A DNA stretch of 64,000 nucleotides, from NCBI RefSeq assembly GCF_017592555.1, contig NZ_JAGFNS010000015.1, positions 62,001 through 126,000 on the forward strand. The letters are read 5' to 3'. Under the pieces are notes generated by a model that was given only the letters and a program-made list of their open reading frames with translations, was not told where the DNA came from and did no database searches. Source of the stretch: Actinoplanes flavus (GTDB lineage: Bacteria > Actinomycetota > Actinomycetes > Mycobacteriales > Micromonosporaceae). The translations under genes and the position numbers were made by a program. Shown here one piece after another: positions 6,915 through 16,453 of this stretch (positions are counted from its first letter, which is position 1; each line of letters opens with the position of its first letter).

Positions 6915-9900
6915 TCAGAGCGAGTCGGCCGGGATCTCCTCGATCAGGGCGGCCAGTTCGGCGGCCTCCATCAGGTCGGCGGGACGGACCGTGACCTGCT
7001 CCCGCACGTAGTGGAACCCGGCACGCACCTTGCGCACCGGCACCCCGGCCAGCGACGCCCACGCGATCCGGTAGGCGGACAACTGCACCGCCGCCGCCTC
7101 GGCCTCCGCGCCGCCCGGCCGCCGCCCGGTCTTCCAGTCGATCACGTCGAACCGGCCGTCCGGATCGGCGAAGACCGCGTCCATCCGCCCCCGGATCACC
7201 ACCCCGGCGACGGTTGTGGCGAACGGCACCTCCACCTCGACCGGCGTCCGCTCCGCCCATTCCCCGGTCAGGAACGCCTCCTGGAGCAGGGCCATCTCGT
7301 CGTCACCGGCCGCGTCGTCGTCAGCCGCGCCCGGCAGCTCGTCGATGTCGATCAGCCGCACCGACCCGAACCGCCGCTCCAGCCAGGCGTGGAAAGCCGT
7401 GCCCCGGCGGGCCTGCGGGGCGGGCCGCTGCGGCAACGGGCGGCGCAACGAGCGGGCCAGGGCCTGCGGATCCCGGCGCAGCACCACGAGCTGGGACACC
7501 GACAGGTGCGGGGGCACCACCACCTCGATCGGGCCCTCGTGGCGGGTCCGCTCGGCCCGCTCGGCCAGCAGCAGCCGCGCCTCGCGCCGCCAGCGGACGA
7601 TGTCCGGATCCTCGGCCTCCGCCACCCGGTCGGCCGCCTCCGCGGCGGCCACCAGCGCCGCCCGGTCAGTCCCGTCCACCCCACCCTCTTCCGCGCCCAG
7701 CTCGGCCGCGCCGGCCTCGCTCACACCCGCCACACCACCGTCGCCCGCGCCGGGTGACTCGGCCTGGGCGGCGGGTGACTGATCGCTTTCGGTCGCGGCC
7801 AATTCCGGGGTCGCCGCGGCGGCACTGTCGGGCGGGTGGGGGCCGGAATCGCGTTCGGTCCCGCGTACCTCTGATTTGGGTGTTTTGTCTGGTGAGCGGG
7901 GCGCGGGGACCGACCAGCCGGTGTCCCCCTCGGCAAGACCGACGAGGTCGGCCGCGAGGCCGGCCCGGGCCGCGACCTCCGGATCCGCGGCGGCCAGGTC
8001 GGCGAACGCCTCGGCCGCGGAGGCGTCCGGATTCTCGATCATGCGGCGGATCAGGTCGGCGGCGGCCGCCATCGCCGGGCGGCGCAGGCCGAGCGGATCG
8101 GCCGGCCACTCGGCGGTCGCCACCACCTGATCGCTCGGATTGGTGTCGCCGGGCGCCGGCTCCGGCGTCCACACGTCCACCACACCGGCGCCGTCGGCGC
8201 AGGCCGCGCGGATCTCGTCGAGGAAGACCGACGGGCCGCGCGGGCGCTTCACCCCGTCACCCCACCAGTAGCCGGAGCAGAGCAGCAGGCGGCGTGGCCG
8301 GGTCACCGCGACGTAGGCCAGGCGGCGCTCCTCACGCTCGTCGTGCTCCCGCCAGGCACGGCCGAAAGCGGTCACCGCGGCGGCGACGTCCTTCTGCTCG
8401 ACGGCGTCGCCCAGATCCAGCGCCGGAAGCCCCGCCGAGTCGCCACGCAGCGGAAACGGCAGCACCCCGATGCCGCCCAGGTAGTGGTCGGAGGAGCGGG
8501 CCAGACCCGGCCAGACACCCCGGCACAGGCCGGCGACCGAGACCACGTCCCATTCCAGGCCCTTCGCGGCGTGCGCGGTCAGGATCTGCACCGCGCCCTC
8601 GACCACGTCCACCTGGCCCGGCTCCAGACCGCGTTCCTCCTCCTCGGCGGCCGCCAGGAAGGCCAGGAACCCGGCCGGGGTGCCGGTCTCGTTCTCGGTG
8701 ATGTAGCGGGTCGCCGCCTCGCCCAGCGCGTCCAGGTGGCCGCGGGCCAGCCCGGCGTCACCGGCCGCCCAGCCGCGCACCGCCACCTCCACGTCCAGGC
8801 CGATGGTGCGCTCGATGTCGGCGAGCAGGTCCGGCAGCGGCTGGTCCAGGCGGCGGCGCAGCGCGGCCAGCTCACGGCCGTAGTCCCGCAGGCGGCGGTA
8901 GCCCTCGTCCGAGTACAGCCGGGGGGCACCCGGGTCGGCCAGCGCCTCCACCAGGGTGGCGTCGTCCAGACGGTCGGTGTTGATCTCCTCGGGGTCGTCG
9001 CCGGACCGGCCGGAGGCGGCCGCCCGGGCCGCCGCGATCGCCCGGGCCCGCCGGTGCAGGGCCACCAGGTCACGCGGGCCGATCCGCCAGCGCGCCCCGG
9101 TGAGCAGCCGCAACAGCGACGCGCCGTCGGCCGGGTCGGCCAGCACCCGCAGCGTGCAGACCACGTCCCGGACCTCCGGGGTGTCCAGCAGGCCGCCCAG
9201 ACCGACCACCTCGACCGGCAGGCCCCGGGACCGCAGCGCCTCCTCCAGCACCGGGATCTGGCTGCGCACCCGCACCAGGACGGCGCTGGTCGGGCGCCGC
9301 TCCAGCGGGATCTCGGCGGCCGGGGCGGTCGGCATCCCGGCGACCAGGCGCCAGGCGGTCAACATCGAATCGGCGATCCAGGCGGCCTCGTCGGCGTACG
9401 TCGGCAGCAGCGCACATGTCACCGTCCGCCCGCCGACCGCCGCGGCCACCCGGTCGGCCGACTGCAACTGGTGCACGTGGGCGCGCAACGGGGCGGAGAT
9501 CGTGTTCGCCACGCGCAGGATCTCCGGCCGGTTGCGCCAGCTCCGGGTCAGCGTGCGCTCCCAGGCCGGCCGGTCCCCGGAATCCCGGAACTCCTCCGGG
9601 AACCGCTCCAGCGTCCCCGCGGACGCGCCCCGCCACCCGTAGATCGACTGGCAGGGGTCGCCCACCGCGGTCACCGGATGGCCGCCGCCGAACAGGTTGT
9701 TCAGCATCGTCACCTGCGCGTGGCTGGTGTCCTGGTACTCGTCGAGCAGCACGATCCGGAACCGGCCGCGCTCGATCTCGCCGACCTCCGGATGATCGCG
9801 GGCGACCAGCGCGGCACGGGCCATCTGGTCCCCGAAGTCCATCGCCTCCAGGTCGAGTTTGCGCTGCTCGTACGCCCGGACCAGGGGCAGCAGGGTGAGC

Positions 9901-10604
9901 CGGCCCTGCTGCCGGCGCAGCACCTCGGAGACGTCCTTGTACATCCGGCCCGGGAACTCCTGCACATCGGCGAAGAACCGGCCGGTCCAGGCCGCCAGGT
10001 CGCCGGTCGTGACCAGATGCTCGGACAGCTCGGCGGAGAGCGCCAGGACGTCGTCGGTGACCGTGCCCGGCGCGCGGTTCAGGCCCGTCATCTCACCGGT
10101 GTAGGTGCGCACCAGCGAGTCGACGATCTGCCAGCGGGCCGCCTCGGTGAGCAGGCGCGCGGACGGTTCGTACCCGGCGCGGAGCCCGTGCTCGGTGACC
10201 ACCCGGGCCGCGTAGGCGTGGTACGTCGAGATGGTCGCCTCACCGGCGAACGCGTCGTCCCGGCCCAGCCGGCGGACCAGCTGGCCGAGCCGGGTCCGGA
10301 CCCGGTGCGACAGCTCGCCGGCCGCCTTGCGGGTGAAGGTCAGGCCCAGGATCTCGCCGGGGTGCGCGTACCCGTTCGCGACCAGCCAGACCACCCGCGA
10401 CGCCATCGTCTCGGTCTTGCCGGAGCCGGCGCCCGCCACCACGAGCAGCGGCTCCACCGGCGCCGCGATGATCGCCTCCTGCTCGGTGGTCGGCTCCGGC
10501 AGGCGCAGCAGCCGGGCCAGCTCGCGCGGCGTGTAGCGGGGTCCCGAGTCGGCGGCGCGGCGGCGCGGCGACGGCCCCTCGGCGAACAGCGTCGGCTGCG
10601 TCAT
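6915..10604 (-). CDS. adnB: AdnB-type ATP-dependent helicase-nuclease subunit
   Basis: 1229 aa UvrD/Rep-like motor with a C-terminal RecB-family nuclease. Walker A is AGAGSGKT (about 57-64), Walker B is LLDEYQDTSHAQ, and later helicase motifs include TAHAAKGLEWD and VAVTRPRRLLL. A poorly conserved Ala/Glu/Pro-rich linker of about 100 residues (around 900-1000) precedes the nuclease domain, whose active site is seen in FDVIDWKTGRR and QLSAYRIAW. In mycobacteria AdnA and AdnB form a heterodimer that resects double-strand breaks, and AdnB is the main motor; gene order here (adnA then adnB, 28 bp apart) matches. An AddA-type label is the alternative. Confidence 0.9.
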   Translation of the reverse strand: MTQPTLFAEGPSPRRRAADSGPRYTPRELARLLRLPEPTTEQEAIIAAPVEPLLVVAGAGSGKTETMASRVVWLVANGYAHPGEILGLTFTRKAAGELSHRVRTRLGQLVRRLGRDDAFAGEATISTYHAYAARVVTEHGLRAGYEPSARLLTEAARWQIVDSLVRTYTGEMTGLNRAPGTVTDDVLALSAELSEHLVTTGDLAAWTGRFFADVQEFPGRMYKDVSEVLRRQQGRLTLLPLVRAYEQRKLDLEAMDFGDQMARAALVARDHPEVGEIERGRFRIVLLDEYQDTSHAQVTMLNNLFGGGHPVTAVGDPCQSIYGWRGASAGTLERFPEEFRDSGDRPAWERTLTRSWRNRPEILRVANTISAPLRAHVHQLQSADRVAAAVGGRTVTCALLPTYADEAAWIADSMLTAWRLVAGMPTAPAAEIPLERRPTSAVLVRVRSQIPVLEEALRSRGLPVEVVGLGGLLDTPEVRDVVCTLRVLADPADGASLLRLLTGARWRIGPRDLVALHRRARAIAAARAAASGRSGDDPEEINTDRLDDATLVEALADPGAPRLYSDEGYRRLRDYGRELAALRRRLDQPLPDLLADIERTIGLDVEVAVRGWAAGDAGLARGHLDALGEAATRYITENETGTPAGFLAFLAAAEEEERGLEPGQVDVVEGAVQILTAHAAKGLEWDVVSVAGLCRGVWPGLARSSDHYLGGIGVLPFPLRGDSAGLPALDLGDAVEQKDVAAAVTAFGRAWREHDEREERRLAYVAVTRPRRLLLCSGYWWGDGVKRPRGPSVFLDEIRAACADGAGVVDVWTPEPAPGDTNPSDQVVATAEWPADPLGLRRPAMAAAADLIRRMIENPDASAAEAFADLAAADPEVAARAGLAADLVGLAEGDTGWSVPAPRSPDKTPKSEVRGTERDSGPHPPDSAAAATPELAATESDQSPAAQAESPGAGDGGVAGVSEAGAAELGAEEGGVDGTDRAALVAAAEAADRVAEAEDPDIVRWRREARLLLAERAERTRHEGPIEVVVPPHLSVSQLVVLRRDPQALARSLRRPLPQRPAPQARRGTAFHAWLERRFGSVRLIDIDELPGAADDDAAGDDEMALLQEAFLTGEWAERTPVEVEVPFATTVAGVVIRGRMDAVFADPDGRFDVIDWKTGRRPGGAEAEAAAVQLSAYRIAWASLAGVPVRKVRAGFHYVREQVTVRPADLMEAAELAALIEEIPADSL

Positions 10605-10632
10605 CGATCAGTTTCCGAATCCAGTGGCACGG

Positions 10633-13600
10633 TCAGGAATCTTCCGGGGTCGGCTCGACGACCTGGCGGCCCTTGCCGGAGATCGGGCAGCTGGTGCGGA
10701 CCGGGCACACCCGGCAGCGGCTGTTCGCCACCGCGGAGAAGGTGGCGGCGGCCATCGTCTCGGCGGTGCGGCGGACCATCGCGTACGCCCACTGCGGGTC
10801 GGCGGCCTCGGTGATCGGCACCTGAAGCTGCTCGCGGGCGTCCTTACCGGGCCCGAGCTGCACCAGCGCCGCACCGCCGCTCTCCGACCCGTAATCCGCG
10901 AAAGCCCCCGCCGCGATCGCCGCCTGGTAGCCGCCGAGCTGCGGATTCTCGGCCACGTCGGCGGACGAGACGGCGGTGGTCTTCCCCGTCTTCAAGTCGA
11001 TGACGACGAGCCGGCCCTCCTCGTCCACCTCGAGCCGGTCCACCCGGCCGGTCAACTGGATCGGCCGGCGCTCGTCCTCCAACCGGACCGTGAACTCGTG
11101 CTCGATCGCCAGCAGCCGCCGCGGGTTGACCGCCAGCCAGCGCAGCAGCTTGTCGACCATCGCCTGGGCCCGCTCCTGCTCCGAACCGGCCAGCCACTGT
11201 GCGGCCAGCTCGATCGAATCGAACCGGGCCGACACGTACTCGACCAGCTTCTCCCGGTCCGCGTTCGCGTCCTCGGCCAGCATCGCCGCGGCGTGCACCA
11301 GGTTGCCGATGCCCTGCGCGGGCCCGGCCGGGGCCGCGCCGCCGTGCCGCTCCAACAGCCAGCGCAGGCTGCACCGCAACGCGCTCTCCATCGACGACGG
11401 CGTCACCTTGACCGCCTCGCCCTCGTCGACGAGCGGCCGGTCGTCGGAGAGCGGCCGCAGCCCCCACCACTCGTCCGGATGCGCTCCCGGCACCCCCGCC
11501 GCCGCCAGCCGGGCCAGCTCGGCCGCCGCGGCGCGCCGCCGGCTCGGCGTCTCAGCGCTGCCCACCACGACGGTACGAAGCTCGGCCACCAGCGAGGCCA
11601 GGGTCAGTGCCCGCGGTGGGCGGCCCATCGGGATCTCGGCCTCGGCGTCCTCCCCTTCCGCTCCACCGACGGGATCGCCGCGCTCATCGCCGCCCGCCGG
11701 CTCAGCGTCCACCCCCACCACTCCACCGACGGGATCGCCGCGCTCATCGCCGCCCGCCGGCTCAGCGTCCACCCCTACCACTCCACCGATGGAGCCGCCG
11801 CTCGCCGCGTGCTCACGCGCAACGCCGCCCACCTCACGGGCGACATCGCCGGCCTCACCGGCAACATCTGCCGCCGGCTCGGTGTCCTCGCCGGCCTCGT
11901 CTCCCGCGGCAGGCCGTGTGGCATTCCTTCCTATCGGCCTGGTGCGGTCGCCAGGGTTCGACGGACCACCTGAATCGGAGGAACCGGGGGAAGAATCTGA
12001 ATCAGTGGAACCATCCGGATCGGAAAAATCCTCCTTACCGGGCAAATCGTCCGGACTGGACGTGCCGGAAGGGGGTTCAGGAGGGCCGGACGGACCCGAC
12101 AGGCTCGACGCAGCGGACGGCAGTTGAGTAGGGCCGGACAGTCCCGACAAGCCCGACGAACTCGACGCGCTGGACGGCGATCGAGGAGGGCCGGGCAGGC
12201 CCGGCAAGCCCGACGAGCTCGACGCGCTGGACGCCGGTTGAGGAGGGCCGGACGGACCCGGCAAGCCGGACGGACCCGGCGAGCCGGACGGGCCGGACGG
12301 ACCCGACGGGGGTTGAGGCGGGCCGATGTCCCAGGGGTCCGGATCGGCTGGTGGATCGCCGCCGCCGAGGCGGCGGATCGGGGTGGCGAGTTCGGCGAGG
12401 AAGCGGCTCGGCTGTTCCTCACCGATGGAACCGCCCACACTCGCCGACGAGACGGCGGTGACGACCAGGCGGCGGCGGGCTCTCGTGACCGCCACGTAGA
12501 AGAGCCGCCGCTCCTCGTCGAGCAGGGCCGACGTCTCGGCGATCACCGCGGCCGGGCCGGAGGCGGGACGGCCGGCGAGCACGTCGACGAGGCGTTCCGA
12601 GCCGAGCAGGCTGCCGCGCAGGCGCAGGTCGGGCCAGATGCCCTCCTGTACACCAGCGAGGATCACGACGTCCCATTCGAGGCCCTTCGCCGCATGCGCG
12701 GTGAGGAGCCGGACGGCCTCGCCACGGTCGGCGCTCGGGGCGATCGAGTCGGCGGGCAGCTCCTGGCCGAGAACGTGGTCGAGGAAGACCGAGACCCCGG
12801 CGCCGGGCAGCCGGTCCACGAACCGGGCGGCCGCGTCGAAGAGGACCACCATGGCGTCCAGGTCCCGATCGGCTGCCTCGGAGCGCCACTGCCGGGCGCG
12901 GCCGGAGTCACGCTGGTCGGGCATGGGGACGTTGCCGGTGCTCATCGCGAACCACCGGTCGTGCAGCCCGCTCTCCCGCCACACCGTCCAGAGCACCTGC
13001 TCGGCGGAGACACCGGGGGCCGCGGCCGCCTCCCGGGCCACCGCGATCAGGCGGGCGATGGTCTGCGCCGGGCGGGCCCAGCGCCGCTCGACCAGATCCA
13101 GCCCGGCCGGGTCGCGGATCGCGTCGACCAGGAGCTCACCCGAGGGCCGCCGGTCACCGGCGGCCACCGCCAGCGCCCGCAGCCCCTGGCGCAACCGGCG
13201 CTCGGCCAGCGGGTCGGCCCCGCCGAGCGGCGAGTGCAGCAGAGCGACGGCCGCCTCCTCGTCGAGGGCCGCCGGATCCACCGCACAGCGCAGGAGCAGC
13301 AGGAACGGCGCCACCGCCGGTTGCAGGTGCAACGGCAGGTCCTCGGCGTGGATGACGGTCGGCACCCCGGCCGCGGCCAGCGCCCGCTGCACCGACGGCT
13401 GTTGCAGCATCGTCGATCGCATCAGTACCGCCATCCGCGACCAGGGCACCCCGTGCAGCAGATGGGCTTCCCGCAGGGCGTGAGCGATGTACGCCGTCTC
13501 CGCGGCGGTGGACCGGAACGTCCGCACCACCGCCTCCGGCCGCGGCCCCCACTCCCCTTCGCTCCCCGCGCCCGACGTCGAAGCCGATCCAGGAGAAGAC

Positions 13601-14808
13601 GAATCACCCACCGCGGCCGAAGAACCGGCGGCCGAAGACTCCGTGGCCGGAGACCCCGCAGATGGGGAGCCGGCGGACGGCGAGTCGGCGGGTGTGGGGG
13701 CGGTCGGGGCGGGTGGGTGCATGGGCCGGTGCCCGATCGGGCCGCGCATGCGGCGGGCGACCCGGCCGGTCGCGTTGAGCAGGGGCGCGGCGGCCCGGTA
13801 GTTGGTGTGCAGGACGATCGTCTCGGCCGGGGTGCCGGAGGCGGCGCGGAAGGTGGCCGGGAAGGTGCCGACGACGCTGGGGTCGGCGCCCCGGAAGCCG
13901 TAGACGGACGAGTCCGGGTCGGCGAAGGCGACCAGTGGCTTGCCGCCGCCGGCGACCAGGTTGAGCAGCTCGATCTGGGCCGGGTCGGTCTCGGCCAGCT
14001 CGTCGACGTAGACGAACGCCAGGCGGCGGCGCTCGGCCTCGAGGAGGTCGGGCTCGTCGGCGAGGAGGCCGGCGGCGGCGCGGACCAGTTCGGCCGGATC
14101 GTACGCCGCCGAGCCCCGGGTGGTGACGTCGCGCAGGGCGAGGACCGCCACATACTCCCGGAGGAAGCGGGCGGCGGCGGGCCAGTCGTCGCGGCCGAGG
14201 CGCTCGCCGAGGCGGGCCAGCTCGACGGGGCCGACGCCGCGCTCGGCGGCGCGCTGCATGAGGTCGCGCAGCTGCTGGGCGAAGGCGCGGGTGGGCAGCG
14301 CCGGGCGGAGGGCTTCGGGCCAGCCGATGTCGCCGGTGGCCTCGGGGTCGGCGACGGCGGCCAGCAGCTCCCGGATGATCAGGTCCTGTTCCGGGCCGGT
14401 GAGCAGGCGTGGAGACGGTTCGCCGCGTTCGGCGGCGGCCCGGCGGAGCAGGCCGAACGCGTACGCGTGGAAGGTCCTCACGAGCGGCTCGTGAACGATG
14501 CGGCCGGGCTGGTCGGCGATCCGTGCCTCGATGCGGTCGCGCAGCGCGGCCGACGCGCGGCGGCCGAAGGTGAGCACCAGGATGCGCTCCGGGTCGGCGC
14601 CCTCGGCGATGCGGGCGGCCACCGACTCGACGAGCATCGACGTCTTGCCCGTGCCGGGGCCGCCGACGACCAGGAGCGGCCCGGCGGTGTGCTGGATGAC
14701 ACCGCGCTGCACCGGGTCGGCGGGCAGCGCGACCGCGACCGGGCGGGGACGCCGGACCAGACGGTAGGTGGGCCGGCGCACCGGGGGGAGGGATACCGGC
14801 GTGCTCAC
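10633..14808 (-). CDS. adnA: AdnA-type ATP-dependent helicase-nuclease subunit with long low-complexity insert
   Basis: 1391 aa, clearly longer than the roughly 1,050 residues I recall for mycobacterial AdnA. Walker A is GGPGTGKT (about 49-56), Walker B lies in FVYVDELAETDPAQ, with TAHAAKGLEWD and YVAVTRARRRL later. The C-terminal nuclease has VVIDLKTGKT and the four-cysteine Fe-S staple (C in ALRCSLRW, then CRVCPVRTSC). The extra length is a Ser/Pro linker near 410-470 and a collagen-like Gly-Pro-Ser stretch near 830-950 followed by duplicated acidic repeats. GTG at 14808 is chosen because it lies just before the conserved N-terminus and removes an unrelated 22-residue extension. Partner of adnB in break resection. 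Confidence 0.9.
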   Translation of the reverse strand: MSTPVSLPPVRRPTYRLVRRPRPVAVALPADPVQRGVIQHTAGPLLVVGGPGTGKTSMLVESVAARIAEGADPERILVLTFGRRASAALRDRIEARIADQPGRIVHEPLVRTFHAYAFGLLRRAAAERGEPSPRLLTGPEQDLIIRELLAAVADPEATGDIGWPEALRPALPTRAFAQQLRDLMQRAAERGVGPVELARLGERLGRDDWPAAARFLREYVAVLALRDVTTRGSAAYDPAELVRAAAGLLADEPDLLEAERRRLAFVYVDELAETDPAQIELLNLVAGGGKPLVAFADPDSSVYGFRGADPSVVGTFPATFRAASGTPAETIVLHTNYRAAAPLLNATGRVARRMRGPIGHRPMHPPAPTAPTPADSPSAGSPSAGSPATESSAAGSSAAVGDSSSPGSASTSGAGSEGEWGPRPEAVVRTFRSTAAETAYIAHALREAHLLHGVPWSRMAVLMRSTMLQQPSVQRALAAAGVPTVIHAEDLPLHLQPAVAPFLLLLRCAVDPAALDEEAAVALLHSPLGGADPLAERRLRQGLRALAVAAGDRRPSGELLVDAIRDPAGLDLVERRWARPAQTIARLIAVAREAAAAPGVSAEQVLWTVWRESGLHDRWFAMSTGNVPMPDQRDSGRARQWRSEAADRDLDAMVVLFDAAARFVDRLPGAGVSVFLDHVLGQELPADSIAPSADRGEAVRLLTAHAAKGLEWDVVILAGVQEGIWPDLRLRGSLLGSERLVDVLAGRPASGPAAVIAETSALLDEERRLFYVAVTRARRRLVVTAVSSASVGGSIGEEQPSRFLAELATPIRRLGGGDPPADPDPWDIGPPQPPSGPSGPSGSPGPSGLPGPSGPPQPASSASSSSGLPGLPGPPRSPSSASSSSGLSGLSGPTQLPSAASSLSGPSGPPEPPSGTSSPDDLPGKEDFSDPDGSTDSDSSPGSSDSGGPSNPGDRTRPIGRNATRPAAGDEAGEDTEPAADVAGEAGDVAREVGGVAREHAASGGSIGGVVGVDAEPAGGDERGDPVGGVVGVDAEPAGGDERGDPVGGAEGEDAEAEIPMGRPPRALTLASLVAELRTVVVGSAETPSRRRAAAAELARLAAAGVPGAHPDEWWGLRPLSDDRPLVDEGEAVKVTPSSMESALRCSLRWLLERHGGAAPAGPAQGIGNLVHAAAMLAEDANADREKLVEYVSARFDSIELAAQWLAGSEQERAQAMVDKLLRWLAVNPRRLLAIEHEFTVRLEDERRPIQLTGRVDRLEVDEEGRLVVIDLKTGKTTAVSSADVAENPQLGGYQAAIAAGAFADYGSESGGAALVQLGPGKDAREQLQVPITEAADPQWAYAMVRRTAETMAAATFSAVANSRCRVCPVRTSCPISGKGRQVVEPTPEDS
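11661..11789. repeat. 60-bp tandem duplication inside adnA
   Basis: Units 11661-11720 and 11721-11780 differ at one base (C versus T at 11775) and a third partial copy follows to 11789. On the coding strand each unit gives a 20-residue repeat including GVDAEPAGGDERGDP. The near-identity points to a recent in-frame duplication. Confidence 0.95.
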
Positions 14809-14832
14809 GGCATCTATGAGAGCACGCCGGTA
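14794..14832. repeat. Perfect 13-bp inverted repeat over the adnA start codon
   Basis: TACCGGCGTGCTC at 14794-14806 and GAGCACGCCGGTA at 14820-14832 are exact reverse complements separated by 13 bp. The adnA GTG (14806-14808 read on the minus strand) touches the inner edge of one arm. It can act as an operator or as an mRNA hairpin hiding the start codon. Confidence 0.85.
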
Positions 14833-14893
14833 CGACGTTATTCCGGGGCGGGAAGCGCAACGGCCCGGATTCACGCCCGAAGGGATCCCGGGG

Positions 14894-15499
14894 TCAGGTG
14901 CCTTCGGCGGGGCTGGCCGTCCCGGAGGCCGTGCCGGAGGGCGCGTCCCGCGGCCCGGCCAGCGCGTTCTCGATCAGGTCGACGGCCTCCGTGACGGTAC
15001 GCGCGACGAGCAGCAGCTCCATGGCGGCCGGCCGGACGAACTTCTGGTCGACGAGCCCACCGAGCCACCGGGTCAGCCCGTCGTAGAACCCGTCCGGGTC
15101 GAGCAGCACGATCGGCTTGCGGTGCACGTCGAGGGTGGCGGTGGTCCAGACCTCGAACAGCTCGTCGAGGGTGCCGAGCCCGCCGGGCAGCGTGAGGAAC
15201 GCGTCCGACCGGTCGATCATGAGGGTTTTGCGGGTGCCCATGTCCCCGGTGACGAGGAGTTCGTCGGAGTCGTGGTCGGCGACCTCCAGGTCGACGAGGC
15301 ACTGCGCGATGATGCCGAGGGTGTGCCCGCCGGCGGCCCGGGCGCCGTCGCCCACGGCGCCCATCATGCCGACCGAGCCGCCGCCGGAGACGAGGGTGTG
15401 CCCGCGTTCGGCGAGGGTCCGGCCGGTCTCGGCGGCGAGGTCGAGCCGGCGTTGTTCGAGGGTGTTGGAGGAGGCGCAGAAGACGCAGATGTTCGCCAC
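14894..15499 (-). CDS. LOG family (TIGR00730) nucleotide 5'-monophosphate phosphoribohydrolase
   Basis: 201 aa. It opens NICVFCASSNTLEQRR, has SGGGSVGMMGAVGDGA and the family catalytic motif PGGLGTLDELFE. LOG proteins release free base from cytokinin riboside monophosphates or AMP-like nucleotides, and many bacterial members act on AMP or are of unknown physiological role. The GTG start lies 1 nt after the stop of the upstream paralogue (TGA-C-GTG), so the two are co-translated. The C-terminus carries a short Ser/Gly/Thr tail. Confidence 0.88.
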   Translation of the reverse strand: MANICVFCASSNTLEQRRLDLAAETGRTLAERGHTLVSGGGSVGMMGAVGDGARAAGGHTLGIIAQCLVDLEVADHDSDELLVTGDMGTRKTLMIDRSDAFLTLPGGLGTLDELFEVWTTATLDVHRKPIVLLDPDGFYDGLTRWLGGLVDQKFVRPAAMELLLVARTVTEAVDLIENALAGPRDAPSGTASGTASPAEGT

Positions 15500-15500
15500 G

Positions 15501-16280
15501 TCAGCGGGGTTCGTTCGTCTCGGCGAGGACGGCCTCGGCGTCGATGATGATCCGGACGGCCTCGGCGACGTCGTCGGTGAGGTGGATGAGGTCGAGATCC
15601 ATGGTGGATATCTTGCCCTCGCCGAGCATCCGGGTCTTCATCCAGTCGAGAAGCCCGCCCCAGTAGTCGGCGCCCATCAGGATCACCGGGAACCGGGTGA
15701 CCTTCTTCGTCTGGACCAGGGTGATCGCCTCGAACAGCTCGTCCAGGGTGCCGAAGCCGCCGGGCAGGACCACGAAGGCCTGCGCGTACTTGACGAACAT
15801 GGTCTTGCGGACGAAGAAGTAGCGGAAGTCGATGCCGACGTCGACCCAGTCGTTGAGGCCCTGTTCGAAGGGCAGCTCGATGCCGAGCCCCACGGACATG
15901 CCGCCGGCTTCGGTGGCGCCCCGGTTGGCCGCCTCCATGACGCCCGGCCCGCCGCCGGTGATGACCGCGTACCCCGCTTCGGCCAGTGCCGCGCCGAGGT
16001 TCTCGGCGAGCTCGCACTCGTAGCTGTCGGCGGTGCTCCGGGCCGAGCCGAAGACGCTCACCGCGGGCGGCAGGTCGGCCAGGGTGTCGAAGCCCTCGAC
16101 GAATTCGGAGAGGATCCGCAGCGCCCGCCAGGCGTCCTTGGTCTTCCATTCGCCGCGGTGCGGGGAGTCGAGGAGTTTCTGATCGGCGGTGCTCGGCGGA
16201 ATGGAGTCGCGGCGCAGTGTGACGGCTCCGCGATGCCGTTCGGGGGCCGGTCGCGGTCGCCCGTTGGTGCTGTCCGTCAT
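15501..16280 (-). CDS. LOG family (TIGR00730) Rossmann-fold protein, second copy
   Basis: 259 aa, longer than its downstream neighbour because of an Arg-rich N-terminal extension (about 60 residues, RPRPAPERHRGAVTLRRDS). Core motifs are VSVFGSARS, ITGGGPGVMEAANRGA and VVLPGGFGTLDELFEAIT. The extended form is widely conserved in actinobacteria next to dapE/dapD-type genes. ATG at 16280 is supported by a TACCTT -10 box 6 nt upstream. The function is probably nucleotide monophosphate phosphoribohydrolase; the substrate is not determined. Confidence 0.88.
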   Translation of the reverse strand: MTDSTNGRPRPAPERHRGAVTLRRDSIPPSTADQKLLDSPHRGEWKTKDAWRALRILSEFVEGFDTLADLPPAVSVFGSARSTADSYECELAENLGAALAEAGYAVITGGGPGVMEAANRGATEAGGMSVGLGIELPFEQGLNDWVDVGIDFRYFFVRKTMFVKYAQAFVVLPGGFGTLDELFEAITLVQTKKVTRFPVILMGADYWGGLLDWMKTRMLGEGKISTMDLDLIHLTDDVAEAVRIIIDAEAVLAETNEPR

Positions 16281-16286
16281 GCCACA

Positions 16287-16292
16287 AAGGTA
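16287..16292 (-). promoter_or_regulatory. Predicted leaderless -10 box of the LOG operon
   Basis: TACCTT on the minus strand ends 6 nt before the ATG at 16280. Further upstream, CACCCGGT-GAATA-ACCGGGTG (16307-16327) is a perfect 8-bp inverted repeat near the expected -35 region and may be a binding site. Confidence 0.5.
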
Positions 16293-16453
16293 GTGCGGAC
16301 GGTCAGCACCCGGTGAATAACCGGGTGCGTTTCGGCAAGAGGATTGCGACTCGCAGACCTTTTTGCCAGATTGAAGCAACCGACAGTGACTCTGACGCGT
16401 CTGTACTGTTACCGACCTGGCATCACCGGGCTCCCGGCGAAGGGGCAGTCACC

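Noticed and set aside
8343..10814. Long open frame on the plus strand opposite adnB
   Set aside because: Arg/Gln/Gly-rich translation without motifs, complementary to a clearly coding strand.
12124..14994. Long open frame on the plus strand opposite adnA
   Set aside because: It is open only because of codon bias on the opposite strand; the translation is low in recognisable motifs, while the minus strand has all helicase and nuclease motifs.
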